Assembly (NCBI RefSeq): GCF_016703145.1
Contig: NZ_JADJCO010000003.1
Span: 1,752,001 to 1,816,000 of the forward strand
Length of the DNA stretch: 64,000 bases
Direction of reading: 5' to 3'
DNA from: Ottowia sp.
Lineage (GTDB): Bacteria > Pseudomonadota > Gammaproteobacteria > Burkholderiales > Burkholderiaceae_C
The notes beneath the pieces were generated by a model. It saw only the letters and a program-made list of their open reading frames with translations, did not search any database and was not told where the DNA came from. Positions within the stretch are counted from its first letter, which is position 1. Every line of letters starts with the position of its first letter. The translations under genes and the position numbers were made by a program. Positions 15,013-24,486 of the stretch are shown here, one piece after another.

Positions 15013-16533
15013 TTACCTGAGCTTGCCGCCTGAGATGGTTCCAGCTCCTTTACCTCCCGCGCTGCCTGCATCTTTTGTTGCAGTGGCGAAGGTATTGGCG
15101 ATCGCGCCAGCACGGACGCCCACCCAGGTGAGCGCACCGATCCAGAACGTAGGAAGTACCAGGAACATCGTCGCCATCACGAAATTGAGCAGCATGTCTC
15201 CAAAGGCATTGTTCAACCCCATTACAGGGTCGAAGTTTGAGTGCGGGCGGTTCCACCCGAAGCCCCAACCATAAAGCGCATCGAGGATGGTGCTGTCGAT
15301 CCAGCGTGCGAGTTGGAACCAGAAATCGACGAAGAACAAGGAAAACTGAACGACGCTGATTGTGATGACTGCCTTCAGCTCGTAGGTCCCGATGACCAAC
15401 ACCAATGGAATGCAGATGACTAAGGCCATCTTGAGCAGTGATAGGGCCATTGGAAGGGCTTGACGCACCACGTCCATAGCCGGGAAAAAGCCCATCGATC
15501 CCATCGCCATGCCTACGTCGCCGGCCGCGCGCGTGATGACGTTCGGCAAGGTCTTGTCGATCTGGCCCCCGTAGTCCGTATAGACGCTACCCTGGTTCAA
15601 CTTCTGTTGCCTCGGCGACGCGATGGTGCGGATCACGGAGTCGTCCACCTCGGCGCGGCTCAGGAACCCGGCCCAGCCCGCCAGCCGCGTGAGCAGGCTC
15701 GGGTCCACTTGGCCCAGCAGTCGTGCGCGCAGGCCGTTGCTACCGTCGGCCCACCATTGCCTGCAGGTCGGATAGCCACCGCCGCTGGATATCTGAGCCA
15801 GCCCAGCATCACGGTTGCTGTCATAAGGCCAGTCATCGCGCGGCGTGCTCGACCGATAGTTGTCGTAGAAGCCGGCTGTGTCCGTGAAGAAGCGTGAGCC
15901 GATCCAGGTGACATCATGCATCTGCGCCTCGTCGAGTTGCGGGCGCTGCATGAACAGCTTGGCGCGTGCCGGTCCGTAGCAGTCGTGCGTGAAATCAGCG
16001 ACCTCCTGAGCCAGCACGGGGTCGTCGATGCGCGTGGCGTCGATCTCCATCCTCATCTGCCGTAAATCAGTGCCGCAAGGGATCGCCGCCACGGAAGCAC
16101 CCGTGACCGCACGCGAGAGCGCGTGCATGAAGGCCCACCACACCGGCAGCTTGGCGCTTTGGTTGTTGAGCGTCGAGAAGGACTGCGACCAGCCTGTGTC
16201 GGTCGGCTGCGGCACGCTGACCTGGCACTGCGCCGAGCGTGAGCTGTCGTACCGGATGGTGTTCAGATCGACGTCGATGAAAGGGATGCCGGCGAACATC
16301 ACCACCACGATGGCGACGAACACCCGGTTCTCGATGCGCGCAGCCGACAGCACGCCCTTGTTGCCTTCGTCCGCGCCTTCGGAGCGGGCCTTGAGCCATT
16401 CCTGCACGATGATCGCGACGAAAGGCAGCGCAAACACCCCGCTGGACACCAGCACGGCCCAGATCCCGTTATGGACGATCCAGGACACGAGGGTGAGGTA
16501 GTACTCCAGGTAGTCGGTCGTCAAAAGCGTCAT
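15013..16533 (-). CDS. traG: TraG-like conjugation membrane protein (N-terminal domain family)
   Basis: The 506-residue product is a mating-pair protein of the inner membrane. Three hydrophobic segments near the N-terminus (LVSWIVHNGIWAVLVSSGVF, FVAIIVVVMFAGIPF) and a cluster at about 370-470 flank a periplasmic middle with two conserved cysteines. This matches the TraG_N family found as the last gene of the PFGI-1 transfer cluster. F-type TraG aids pilus assembly, pair stabilisation and entry exclusion. This version lacks the long C-terminal domain of F TraG. It is the promoter-distal gene of the minus-strand operon. Confidence 0.85.
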   Translation of the reverse strand: MTLLTTDYLEYYLTLVSWIVHNGIWAVLVSSGVFALPFVAIIVQEWLKARSEGADEGNKGVLSAARIENRVFVAIVVVMFAGIPFIDVDLNTIRYDSSRSAQCQVSVPQPTDTGWSQSFSTLNNQSAKLPVWWAFMHALSRAVTGASVAAIPCGTDLRQMRMEIDATRIDDPVLAQEVADFTHDCYGPARAKLFMQRPQLDEAQMHDVTWIGSRFFTDTAGFYDNYRSSTPRDDWPYDSNRDAGLAQISSGGGYPTCRQWWADGSNGLRARLLGQVDPSLLTRLAGWAGFLSRAEVDDSVIRTIASPRQQKLNQGSVYTDYGGQIDKTLPNVITRAAGDVGMAMGSMGFFPAMDVVRQALPMALSLLKMALVICIPLVLVIGTYELKAVITISVVQFSLFFVDFWFQLARWIDSTILDALYGWGFGWNRPHSNFDPVMGLNNAFGDMLLNFVMATMFLVLPTFWIGALTWVGVRAGAIANTFATATKDAGSAGGKGAGTISGGKLR

Positions 16534-16548
16534 GGCCTGAATCTCCCC

Positions 16549-16917
16549 TCAGCCCTGCATCAGCAGACTGGCTTCCAGCACCATGATGGCGACGACACCG
16601 GCGATCTCGCTGCGCACCAGGCGGCGCCGCGCCTGCCTGTCTGCGCCGTTCTGGTCCTCGCGCGCGAGCAGCCGGCGGCGCATCCAGATCCATCCGGAGG
16701 CCGTCGCGCCGTACAGGCACAGCCGCCACACCAGGAAGTAGCCCGCGGTTGCGGTCAGCCACTGCTCCCAGCCGGCAACGCTGCCGACGAGATAGATGCC
16801 GACGACGTTGGCCCCCACGGCAGCCGCGACAAGCACCACCGTCCACAGCAACGCCTTCGCCGCACGCCGGCTGAACAGCCAGCGTGGGTGCAGCCAGGTC
16901 GCACGCATCGGGCTCAT
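16549..16917 (-). CDS. Conserved integrative-element membrane protein
   Basis: The 122-residue product has about three membrane segments: ALLWTVVLVAAAVGANVVGI at 22-41, one at about 55-75, and IAGVVAIMVLEASLLM at the C-terminus, with a basic loop between (RRRLLAREDQNGADRQARRR). It has no catalytic motif. It overlaps the upstream PFL_4711-family gene by ATGA at 16914-16917 and precedes traG, as in related elements. A mating-apparatus role is inferred from position only. Confidence 0.7.
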   Translation of the reverse strand: MSPMRATWLHPRWLFSRRAAKALLWTVVLVAAAVGANVVGIYLVGSVAGWEQWLTATAGYFLVWRLCLYGATASGWIWMRRRLLAREDQNGADRQARRRLVRSEIAGVVAIMVLEASLLMQG

Positions 16918-18296
16918 GGCCGGCCTCCCGGATTGCCCTTCTGCAACTGGTCGAGGCGGTCGGGCACCGGATCGCCCTCATAGATGCCGCGCGAGCCTGC
17001 CGCGCGCGTGCCATGGCGCTGGATGATTGCCATCGGCGAGTTGTTGGCCAGCTCGCGGCGCAGCTCCAGTTCGGTCTTGAGGTTGCGGACCTCCTGATCG
17101 AGCGTGTTGCTCTCGTGGTTCACCGCCTCGACGGCCAACTGGTTGGCTGCCACGTTGGGCTCCTTCTTGCCGGTCAGCAGGGTCCGCTGGAGCAACAGGG
17201 CCTTCTCCAGCACCGAGGACAGCGCCACTTCCGATGCCAGGCGCCGTGCCAGCAGATCCTGGTCCGGCTCGTCGCGCAGGGCTTCGATCACGCCGCGCGT
17301 GATGGGCAGCGAGCTGCTGCCGGCCGTGCGCAGGTTCTCGAACGTCGTGTTGCGCGTCCCCGAGATCAGCGCCTGCAAGGTTTCCAGCTTCGCCTCGTAC
17401 TCCTCCTGGATCAGCGGCGTCAGTCCGACGCCGGGCACAGTCTCGGTCTTGGTGCAGGAGTCGCACGTGCGCTGCACCTGTTCCCCGAGAACCCGCGTCG
17501 CCCATTCGATCGCCTGCTGCGGCGAGGTCCAGGTCTGGCACGACAGGCTCGCGCAACTGGCTGCTGAGATGGACGACGTGTCGGTCACGCCGCGGCCGTT
17601 GACGAGGTTGTAACCCGCGCGGGTAACGTCGCCGACCACCCGGACGGCAGGTTGGCCCGCGCCGCCGGCATTGCTGCCGCCCACCCAGGGCACGCCGTCG
17701 TTGCCGCGGCGCGTTTCGGCCTGCTCGATGGCCGACACGGCGTCCGTGCTCGCAACCGCATCACGCAGCGCCATGCCTTCGGCCATCTGGCTCCAGCCCA
17801 ACTGGCCGCCAGCCGTGTCGGCCATCTTCTCGGCCATGGCACGGCACGTCAGCTTGCTGCGGTCGAAATCCAGCCGCGCCTGCAGCACGCCATTGGTGAG
17901 CAGGTTGTACAGGCCCGGATCGGCGCGCTGGATGATCAGCGCAGGCAGGGATGCCACGGCGCTCGTGGCGCTCTGGATCACGTTGCCCATGATCTGCTGA
18001 AATCCATTCGTGATGCCGTTGAGCTGATTGCGCAGCGTGGTCTGAATGCTCATGTCGCCGCAGATCAGGTTGCTGTTCCAGCCCACGCCGACCCCGATCG
18101 AGCGCATGCCGGCCGCACGGCCCATGGAGACCGCGCTGCCGCCGCCGATCGAGTACATGACGTCATCGCCGATGACGGGGCCGCTGGCCTGGAAACCGAC
18201 AGGCTGCGCCAACGCCAGGCCGCAGCACAGGGCGAGCGCACCAGCCAGCAGGCGGCGCACCTTGGTGGAGAGGTTCGTCAGTTCAGGACGCTTCAT
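16914..18296 (-). CDS. Integrative conjugative element protein, PFL_4711 family (TraH-like)
   Basis: The 460-residue exported protein starts at the ATG at 18296 (MKRPELTNLSTKVRRLLAGALALCCGLALA), giving a clear signal peptide cut after ALA. The longer open frame has no family sequence. Conserved features include an N-terminal glycine-rich block (GGGSAVSMGRAAGMRSIGVG) and several cysteines, among them CASLSCQTW and CDSCTKTE, suggesting periplasmic disulfides. The C-terminal quarter is helical. It belongs to the PFL_4711 series (TIGR03755), regarded as the counterpart of F-type TraH. It sits between the PFL_4710-family gene and a small membrane protein, as expected. Confidence 0.88.
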   Translation of the reverse strand: MKRPELTNLSTKVRRLLAGALALCCGLALAQPVGFQASGPVIGDDVMYSIGGGSAVSMGRAAGMRSIGVGVGWNSNLICGDMSIQTTLRNQLNGITNGFQQIMGNVIQSATSAVASLPALIIQRADPGLYNLLTNGVLQARLDFDRSKLTCRAMAEKMADTAGGQLGWSQMAEGMALRDAVASTDAVSAIEQAETRRGNDGVPWVGGSNAGGAGQPAVRVVGDVTRAGYNLVNGRGVTDTSSISAASCASLSCQTWTSPQQAIEWATRVLGEQVQRTCDSCTKTETVPGVGLTPLIQEEYEAKLETLQALISGTRNTTFENLRTAGSSSLPITRGVIEALRDEPDQDLLARRLASEVALSSVLEKALLLQRTLLTGKKEPNVAANQLAVEAVNHESNTLDQEVRNLKTELELRRELANNSPMAIIQRHGTRAAGSRGIYEGDPVPDRLDQLQKGNPGGRP

Positions 18297-18306
18297 CGCC
18301 GTCCCC

Positions 18307-19257
18307 TCATTGGAAATCGACGCTGCCGAGGAACACTTGGCCCCGGCGTTCGCAGCAGGCATAGGGCCGCCAGAGCGCCCAGGCGTAATCACCTTGCTGG
18401 GCCTGCGTCAGGGTGCCGCTGCGCGGGAAGACCGTGCAGGACGAGGACAGGACGGGTGTGAGTTCCTGCCACTTGCCCGTCGAGGCGTCGCCTTCGACCA
18501 GTTCGCCAGCCGGCCAGTAGCCGGGCCGCGAGTTCGCGAGCAGCGGCTGGTACACGTGCAACTGCCCGCGGCGCGTGACGACATCGCCCGCACGCTGGGC
18601 CACCACGGCACCGGCCTTGTGGTCGTCCGTCTGGTGCAGGAAACCGCCGCGTGGATAGACATTGCCCCAGAGGTTCAAGGTCGAGCGCGCGCCGATCTCG
18701 CGCATGCCCGGGACCAGCGCTTCCGGGTAGGCCATCTCGGGCACGTTGTAGCGCCAGGCCAGTGTGTCCAGGGTGCTGAGCAGATACGGCATGAAGGCCG
18801 TGCCTGCGCCTTCGCAGAAGTAACCCGACGACGAAGCGAACTCACTGATCACCTGTCCGCCCGGATGGCCGATGACGTCCGCGTTCTTGAATTTGGCGAG
18901 ATTGTTTTCGTGATCTTCGTTGGTCGTGCCGTCGCCCCCAGCCTCGGCGGAAGCGTTCGGCGGACTCATCGAGCGCACCTCCGTCCACGGGTTCTCTCCA
19001 GTGTTGCTGTAGCTGGAGACGACCGCATCGGGCACGTAATGGCGCACCTTGACGGACGTGCGCACCGTGCAGCCTGTCCAGGTGCAGTAGAGCCAGTAGC
19101 AGATGCCCACCACCCGGTACTCCAGGCAGTCCGGCGACATGACGGACGAGACGATGGTGGCGGTGTTCAAGGCGTAGCTGCCCGTCGCGCTGGCCAGCAG
19201 CAACGAGGCCACGGCGACGCGCAAGCGGCGGGGAAGGTCGAATGGACGATGCATCAC
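18307..19257 (-). CDS. Integrative conjugative element protein, PFL_4710 family (TraU-like)
   Basis: The 316-residue product has a signal peptide (LRVAVASLLLASATGSYA, cut near residue 29). The mature part is rich in paired cysteines and aromatic residues: CLEYRVVGICYWLYCTWTGC, GYFCEGAG, and a C-terminal RPYACCERRGQVF. This is the TIGR03756/TraU pattern of a periplasmic protein held by disulfides that works with the outer-membrane pilus-assembly complex. The DsbA-like gene at 20788 is a natural helper. Its stop-start junctions with neighbours are tight: the start overlaps the gene at 19254 by ATGA. Confidence 0.88.
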   Translation of the reverse strand: MMHRPFDLPRRLRVAVASLLLASATGSYALNTATIVSSVMSPDCLEYRVVGICYWLYCTWTGCTVRTSVKVRHYVPDAVVSSYSNTGENPWTEVRSMSPPNASAEAGGDGTTNEDHENNLAKFKNADVIGHPGGQVISEFASSSGYFCEGAGTAFMPYLLSTLDTLAWRYNVPEMAYPEALVPGMREIGARSTLNLWGNVYPRGGFLHQTDDHKAGAVVAQRAGDVVTRRGQLHVYQPLLANSRPGYWPAGELVEGDASTGKWQELTPVLSSSCTVFPRSGTLTQAQQGDYAWALWRPYACCERRGQVFLGSVDFQ

Positions 19258-19691
19258 GGGTGCTCCTTGCGGTATCGGGCGATGCGTGCCAGCGCCTGGT
19301 CCAGGTTGGCCTCGCCATAGACCACGTAGCGTTGGTCCACCACGACCGCCGGGAGGGTTGTGATGCCAAGGCTCCAGGCATCGGCGACGCCCTGATAGGC
19401 AGTTTGCAGACGGCGTTGAAGGGACGGACCTCCTGCCTTCAGGCGACGGCGCAGGATGGACTCGGCCTGTTGCAGATCATTGGGCAAGCCCGCCGCCAGT
19501 TCCGCCTCGATGCGTCGGGCTGCATCCAGCTCGATCACGCGCGTGGGTGAGTGCGTACCCTGCAGCGGCGCTCCGGACTCGGTGATGGCCCAGATTTCCT
19601 GGGCGACGGAAGCGCCCGACCACAGTAGAGTCGCCGCGAAGACCAACGCGGGTCTGGACGTACGTGGATGCGTGGACGCGAAGGGGAGCAT
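19254..19691 (-). CDS. Integrative conjugative element protein, PFL_4709 family (TrbC/thioredoxin-fold-like)
   Basis: The 145-residue product has a signal peptide (SRPALVFAATLLWSGASVAQ). The mature part (IWAITESGAPLQGTHSPTRVIELDAARRIEAEL, then a C-terminal VADAWSLGITTLPAVVVDQRYVVYGEANLDQAL) resembles TIGR03757/DUF1525, a thioredoxin-like fold related to F-type TrbC. The cis-Pro of the fold is seen in ITTLPAVV, but no CxxC is present, so a structural role is likelier than an oxidoreductase role. It is the first gene of the distal minus-strand unit. Confidence 0.82.
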   Translation of the reverse strand: MLPFASTHPRTSRPALVFAATLLWSGASVAQEIWAITESGAPLQGTHSPTRVIELDAARRIEAELAAGLPNDLQQAESILRRRLKAGGPSLQRRLQTAYQGVADAWSLGITTLPAVVVDQRYVVYGEANLDQALARIARYRKEHP

Positions 19692-19903
19692 GGCGGGGTT
19701 CCAAAAGATGGATGACCCCGGTAGTCCAAATCAAAGCGCTGTTGCAGGCCATGAACAATGCGCAGCGCGGCGTGCCCCTATTGGTCCTGGTGACAACACA
19801 TGCGGCTTGACCGCAGAGCTGCTGCAGGCGCTGTTGGAAGGAAAGGCGCAGTTTGCGATCGGATATAAACCGAGGACCGCAACCTTCAAACCATACCTTC
19901 GAT

Positions 19904-20215
19904 ATGAATCGCGTCCAACTCGTTGAAATCCTCGCTGCCAAGAACGACCTGTCCAAGGCTGCTGCCAATGCGGTTCTCGAGACCTTGATCGACACCGTTC
20001 AGACGGCCGTGAAGAAAGGCGACGCCGTTCAACTCGTTGGCTTTGGCACCTTCAAGTCCGCCAAGCGCGCGGCGCGCAGCGGCAAGAACCCGTCCACCGG
20101 AGCCGCCCTGAAGATCCCGGCTGCGACCGTGCCGAAATTCGTTGCGGGCGCCAAGTTCAAAGCCGTAGTCGATCCTAAGGCCGCCAAGCGCAAGGCCGAG
20201 AAGGCTGGCAAGTAA
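19904..20215 (+). CDS. HU-family DNA-binding protein
   Basis: The 103-residue product begins MNRVQLVEILAAKNDLSKAAANAVLETLIDTV, the HU/IHF helical body. The arm region GFGTFKSAKRAARSGKNPSTGAALKIPAATVPKF contains the Pro that intercalates into DNA. The tail is alanine- and lysine-rich (AAKRKAEKAGK), as in Bordetella and Burkholderia HU proteins. The ATG at 19904 was chosen because upstream codons are not HU-like. It is an extra nucleoid protein carried within the transfer module, opposite to the operon direction. It may shape oriT or attachment complexes or silence the element. Confidence 0.88.
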   Translation: MNRVQLVEILAAKNDLSKAAANAVLETLIDTVQTAVKKGDAVQLVGFGTFKSAKRAARSGKNPSTGAALKIPAATVPKFVAGAKFKAVVDPKAAKRKAEKAGK

Positions 20216-20263
20216 GCCCGCCATGGATACTCCGATTGATCTCCACCCAATCCACCGGCGACG

Positions 20264-20758
20264 GTGCTATCGACCATGACTGCGTTCTCTGAATCGTTCC
20301 GATCGGAAGTTGCGCGCATTGCGCGCAAAGAGAACAAGGGGGAGATGAGCTCCCTGCGCAAGACGGCAACGAACCAGCGCGCAGAGATCGCGACGCTCAA
20401 GCGCGACCTCAAGGACTTGGCAGGGCAGGTGCGCAGCTTGGCCAAGGCATTGCAAAAATCCCTGACAGCGGCCGAGCGCCAACAACCCCGGCGGCAGTCC
20501 CCGGATTCGTCCGCAGGGACGCCGGCGGCTGCGAACCGAAGAGGCCGCGCGTTCGTCTTCAGCCATGAGGCGCTGGTCGCCAAGCGGCAGGCGTTTCACA
20601 TGACCCAGAAAGAGATGGCGCAGCTGCTCGGCGTGTCGTCGCTGAGCGTCTACAAATGGGAAACCGGTCGGGTCACGCCTCGCGAGGCGCAACTCGTGCG
20701 CGTGCGCGAAGTGCTCCAGATGGGCGTGCGCGAAGCCCGCAGGCAGATTCCGGAGTGA
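20264..20758 (+). CDS. XRE-family regulator with N-terminal coiled coil
   Basis: The product has 164 residues, or 160 if the ATG at 20276 is used (MTAFSESFRSEVARIARKE). Residues about 25-70 are a charged coiled coil (LRKTATNQRAEIATLKRDLKDLAGQVRSLAKAL). Residues 98-150 form a helix-turn-helix (LVAKRQAFHMTQKEMAQLLGVSSLSVYKWETGRVTP). The layout resembles plasmid regulators that multimerise through the coil. With the HU gene it forms a small plus-strand unit facing the minus-strand transfer genes, so it may control them. The target is not known. Confidence 0.8.
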   Translation: MLSTMTAFSESFRSEVARIARKENKGEMSSLRKTATNQRAEIATLKRDLKDLAGQVRSLAKALQKSLTAAERQQPRRQSPDSSAGTPAAANRRGRAFVFSHEALVAKRQAFHMTQKEMAQLLGVSSLSVYKWETGRVTPREAQLVRVREVLQMGVREARRQIPE

Positions 20759-20787
20759 AGGCCGCGGATCGCCTTCCGACAGGTTGG

Positions 20788-21579
20788 CTATCGCGGCATG
20801 TCGCCATCGCCGTCGGCGTGGGCTGGTGGGTCCACGGAATCCGTGGGCTTGGCTTCGCCGGGATCGCGGGTGACGAGCATGTCGATCGCCGACAGCAGTG
20901 AATCGCCCGGCACCGGGCCAGGCAGCACCAGGCTCCTGCCGCTCGTGCGATCGACCAGTCGCAGCGAAGGCGTCGCCGTGATGCCCGACGCAGTGGCTTC
21001 CCCTGCCTGTGCCTGCACGGCCCGCGCGGAATGCTCGCTGCGCATGCACGCCTTCAGATCCTCGGACATGCCGGGAAACGCCTCCAGGTCCGCCACGCCC
21101 TGGCCGTTGCCGCGCGTGTTGGCATAGACCCACTGGACCGCCGTCCAGAACGCCTCGTGTCCTGTGGCCTGGCCGGCGCATTCGACCAGGCGCGCCTCCT
21201 GGCTCGCGGCGGGTTCATGGATGGACAGCGGCATGTGGTGCCACTGCAGGCTCACGTCCCGGTGTGCATTGATCCACTGCCGAAGCTGCGGTGCGTACGC
21301 CTTGCAGTACGGGCATTCCAGATCGGCGTAGAAGATGATGTTGAAACGCGCCTCCGGACTGCCCAACCGCCAGGGAGGATCGGCCTCCTGCGTGATGCTG
21401 GCCTGGGGCGAAGGCTGCGGTGCGGGCTCGCCGGGCGCCCTGAACATGAGCCAGATCAGCGGCGCCGCGACCAGCCCGGCGATCAGGGCCCAATGCCAGC
21501 GATGCCAGCGATGCCACCGGCGCGGGCGCCTGCGGAAGGCTTGCACCTGGACTGGAATGGAAGGACGTTTCTGCTTCAT
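20788..21579 (-). CDS. DsbA-family periplasmic thiol-disulfide protein of the transfer module
   Basis: The 263-residue product has an N-terminal membrane anchor or signal (ALIAGLVAAPLIWLMF) after a basic, tryptophan/histidine-rich start. The thioredoxin fold carries ECPYCKAY as the active site and a cis-Pro in SGITATPSLRLVD. Such proteins assist folding of the cysteine-rich pilus-assembly proteins, here those at 16914-19257 (inference). The C-terminal 40 residues are unstructured. The stop lies 29 bases from the end of the opposite XRE gene. It follows the TraC-like ATPase by 15 bases in the same operon. Confidence 0.87.
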   Translation of the reverse strand: MKQKRPSIPVQVQAFRRRPRRWHRWHRWHWALIAGLVAAPLIWLMFRAPGEPAPQPSPQASITQEADPPWRLGSPEARFNIIFYADLECPYCKAYAPQLRQWINAHRDVSLQWHHMPLSIHEPAASQEARLVECAGQATGHEAFWTAVQWVYANTRGNGQGVADLEAFPGMSEDLKACMRSEHSARAVQAQAGEATASGITATPSLRLVDRTSGRSLVLPGPVPGDSLLSAIDMLVTRDPGEAKPTDSVDPPAHADGDGDMPR

Positions 21580-21594
21580 GGCACGCTCCGGCGA

Positions 21595-24486
21595 TCACTG
21601 CGGCAGGTCCAGCGCTGGCGATTCGATGCCGCGCGCCTGGTCGATCTTCTCGGCCACCTTGAACGCTGCTTCCAGTTCGCTGATGCCGTACTGCTGCATG
21701 AGCTGGTAGCGCTCGGCCTTCTCTTCGGGTTCGGTTTGCGCGAGCGCGAGATAGAGGCTCGGCGGCACGGCGCGGAACAGCACTTCCATGCTCTTGGAAA
21801 GGATGACGCCCTCGGTGAACTTGCCGGCCTCCTTCCTGGAGGAGAGCATCAGCGCTTTCTGTGCGGGCGAGAGTTCGCGGAAGCGCGCGATCTTCTCCAC
21901 CTCGTCCGGCGGCATCGACAGGCACACCCACCACTCGATCATGTTGAGCATGGGTTCTGCGGCGCGGGGCAGATCGTCGATGTTCTGCGTCGCGAGCCAG
22001 AACCACGCGCCGAGCTTGCGCCACATCTTCGTGATCTTCACGACGTAGGGCGCGAGCAGCGGGTTCTTGGTGATGATGTGCCCCTCATCGGTGACGTTGA
22101 TGATCGGGCGGCCCAGGTACTGATCGCGCTCGGCAATGTTGTTCACCGTGCTGATCAGACTGATGTAGGCGATGGAGAGCTGCGCGTTGTAGCCTTCGCG
22201 CGCATAGGTCGCGAGATCCACCAGGGTGATGTCGGCCTCGGGCCAAGGCGTCCCGTCGCGGTCGAACATCTCGCCGTCCGTACCTTGGCAGAACATGTCC
22301 ATCGCATCCGCCATTTCCAGCAGCCGCACGCGCCGCATCTCGGGCAGCGTGCTGTCGTTGCCCCGCGCGCGCAGCGCATCGCGCACGTCGCGCGTGAGCA
22401 CCGTGCGCTTCTCAGCACTCTCGCCGTGGCAGCGCTCGGCAGCATCCAGAATGCACTGGCGGATCAGCGAGCGATCGGCCCGGGTCATTCGGGCTTCTTC
22501 CTTGTCTTCGCCACCCGTGATCATCAGCCGCGCGGTGATCTCCAACTCGCCCAGCACATCGCGCTGCTCGTCCGGCTCCATGGTCGAGGCATCGGGTGGC
22601 AGGTCTTCGTCCAGCGCATCGGCATCGAGCGTCTGCACGTCGCTGGGCGTTTCGATCAGCCGGCGTGCATCGGCGAATGGTGCCAGGGTCACGCCCGAGC
22701 CGGGTGCCAGTTTCACGCGGTTGACCGTCAGACCCAGGCGCCTGGCGAAGTCACTGAACAAGCCGAAACTGTTGCCAGCCTCCACGATGAAGAGCCGCGG
22801 CCGGTAGATGGCCGTGACCTGGTTCAGCAGGTTGTTGAGCGTGGCGCTTTTGCCCGAGCCGGTTGGGCCGAACAGGAACAGATGGGCATTCATCTGTCGG
22901 TCCAGGCGGTTGAGCGGGTCGAAAGTGATCGGGCCGCCGCCGCGGTTGAACATCGTGATGCCGGGGTGCCCCGTGCCCTGGGCGCGGCCCCACACCGGCG
23001 ACAGGTTCGCCGCGTGCTGCGCGAACATCAGTTGCGTGTACCACTTCTTGCGATCCTGGCTGGGGTTGTAGCAACACGGCAGCCAGCGCAGGTAGCTGTT
23101 GAGCGGTGCCACCTCGTCGTCCTCGCGCACGGGCTGCAGGCCGGCGTTGAGCATCACATTCGCCAGATCCAGTCCGCGCCGGTCCAGCTCTGCTTCGTCG
23201 CGTCCGCGCAAATAGAACGCCAGCGTTCCCCGGTAGAGCTTGTGCGCGCTGCCGATGAGGGAGCGGGCCTCGTGCACGTCCTTGAGCGTCTGCTCCGACG
23301 CCAACGTCTCGCCGACGGCCTTTCTCGCCAGGTGGTTGAGGTCCGATTCGAGGACATCCTGCGGTGTGGCGACCATCGTCAGACACATCAGGGTGTCTTC
23401 AGGCATCTGGTCGAACAGCGTGTTGATGGCATCCCCTTTGCGGATCTCGCCGGTTAGGTGCCCCGTGCCGGGCGGCATGCGCAGTCGATCGGTGATCAGC
23501 ACGCGGTGCGGCATGCCGTCGAAATACCAGGTGCCATGCGCCACGTCGGAGCGCGGCTGGCCAAAGAACAGCCGCTGGCTGAAATCTCGCCCGCTCACCA
23601 ATTCAATCTCGCCGTCTTCGGTCTCGTCTGGATAGCGCGCCAGCGCATAGAAGCGCTCCCGGTCCTCGGCCCTAGGCCCGAGCAGTGTGGGGCGCGGGTT
23701 GAACCACCGCAGCAGCCAGTCGTGGACGTCGGCCGCGGCCATGCGCCGGGCCTGAATGCCGGCGTTCGCCAAGCCACCGCTCAGGCGGTCGCAGACGATG
23801 CCCAGCATCTGCTCCGGCGTCTGGCCACGGCGGCTTGTCTGGCCCTGTCCATGCCCGGTCACGCGGCGATAGACCACCATGCGCACGCGCCGCGTCTGGC
23901 CGCGCCAACGCAGCCGCGTGACCACCGTGTCCTCGAACAGGCCACCCGGCTTGGCTACCGCGCGCAGGTGGTGGCCGAAGAAGCGAAGGTAGAACTCGGT
24001 GAAGGCCGTGCCGCGGGCGCGCGGCTGCACGTAGTCGCGCAGGTTCTCCATGTACTGGTCGAAGCTGGGTTCGTCCTGCGCATAGAGCTGCAGCACCCAG
24101 GGGTGCTCGTCCAGTTCATCGAAGCTGTCTTGCAGCGCATTCTCCAGGGCATCCCGGGCATGTGCGAGCCAGCCGGGTTCCCGGCCCTCGGTGCCCAGCG
24201 GCACCAACTCGTAGAAGGCCGCGACCGATTGCCCGTCCTCCAGCAGCATGGCCTTCGACTCGGGCAGGAACTCCACCCAAGGCAGCAGTTCCACGAACGA
24301 AGGCGCGACGTCGTACAGCGCCTGTTCGTTCGCCACGGTCGCCGGCCGGCGGCCCTGGACCGCCGACCCGGGTTCGGGGATGCCGGCCTGACGCAAGGCC
24401 TCGACATGGCGCTGCCAGCCGTCCGGCTGCTCTTCACCGCCAGCGCCGGATGCGGTCAGCTTCGGCCAGGGGAGTTTCCAGCGCAT
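21595..24486 (-). CDS. traC: VirB4/TraC-like conjugation ATPase, PFL_4706 family
   Basis: The 963-residue product is the motor of the type IV secretion apparatus. The first half is the TraC_F_IV-type domain. The second half is a P-loop ATPase with Walker A FGPTGSGKSATLNNLLN near residue 535 and a Walker-B-like strand IINVTDEGHII near residue 810. SIAYISLISTVNNIAERDQYLGRPI just before matches VirB4 family proteins. The ATG at 24486 (MRWKLPWPKL) is preferred: it overlaps the upstream lipoprotein stop (TGATG), and a TTG one codon earlier is less likely. No signal peptide, so it is cytoplasmic and membrane-associated. It is complete. Confidence 0.93.
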   Translation of the reverse strand: MRWKLPWPKLTASGAGGEEQPDGWQRHVEALRQAGIPEPGSAVQGRRPATVANEQALYDVAPSFVELLPWVEFLPESKAMLLEDGQSVAAFYELVPLGTEGREPGWLAHARDALENALQDSFDELDEHPWVLQLYAQDEPSFDQYMENLRDYVQPRARGTAFTEFYLRFFGHHLRAVAKPGGLFEDTVVTRLRWRGQTRRVRMVVYRRVTGHGQGQTSRRGQTPEQMLGIVCDRLSGGLANAGIQARRMAAADVHDWLLRWFNPRPTLLGPRAEDRERFYALARYPDETEDGEIELVSGRDFSQRLFFGQPRSDVAHGTWYFDGMPHRVLITDRLRMPPGTGHLTGEIRKGDAINTLFDQMPEDTLMCLTMVATPQDVLESDLNHLARKAVGETLASEQTLKDVHEARSLIGSAHKLYRGTLAFYLRGRDEAELDRRGLDLANVMLNAGLQPVREDDEVAPLNSYLRWLPCCYNPSQDRKKWYTQLMFAQHAANLSPVWGRAQGTGHPGITMFNRGGGPITFDPLNRLDRQMNAHLFLFGPTGSGKSATLNNLLNQVTAIYRPRLFIVEAGNSFGLFSDFARRLGLTVNRVKLAPGSGVTLAPFADARRLIETPSDVQTLDADALDEDLPPDASTMEPDEQRDVLGELEITARLMITGGEDKEEARMTRADRSLIRQCILDAAERCHGESAEKRTVLTRDVRDALRARGNDSTLPEMRRVRLLEMADAMDMFCQGTDGEMFDRDGTPWPEADITLVDLATYAREGYNAQLSIAYISLISTVNNIAERDQYLGRPIINVTDEGHIITKNPLLAPYVVKITKMWRKLGAWFWLATQNIDDLPRAAEPMLNMIEWWVCLSMPPDEVEKIARFRELSPAQKALMLSSRKEAGKFTEGVILSKSMEVLFRAVPPSLYLALAQTEPEEKAERYQLMQQYGISELEAAFKVAEKIDQARGIESPALDLPQ

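Noticed and set aside
21031..23457. An 808-codon plus-strand open frame opposite the TraC-like ATPase
   Set aside because: It is antisense to a well-supported ATPase in G+C-rich DNA, where such shadows are common. It has no domain, and its composition is typical of an antisense frame.
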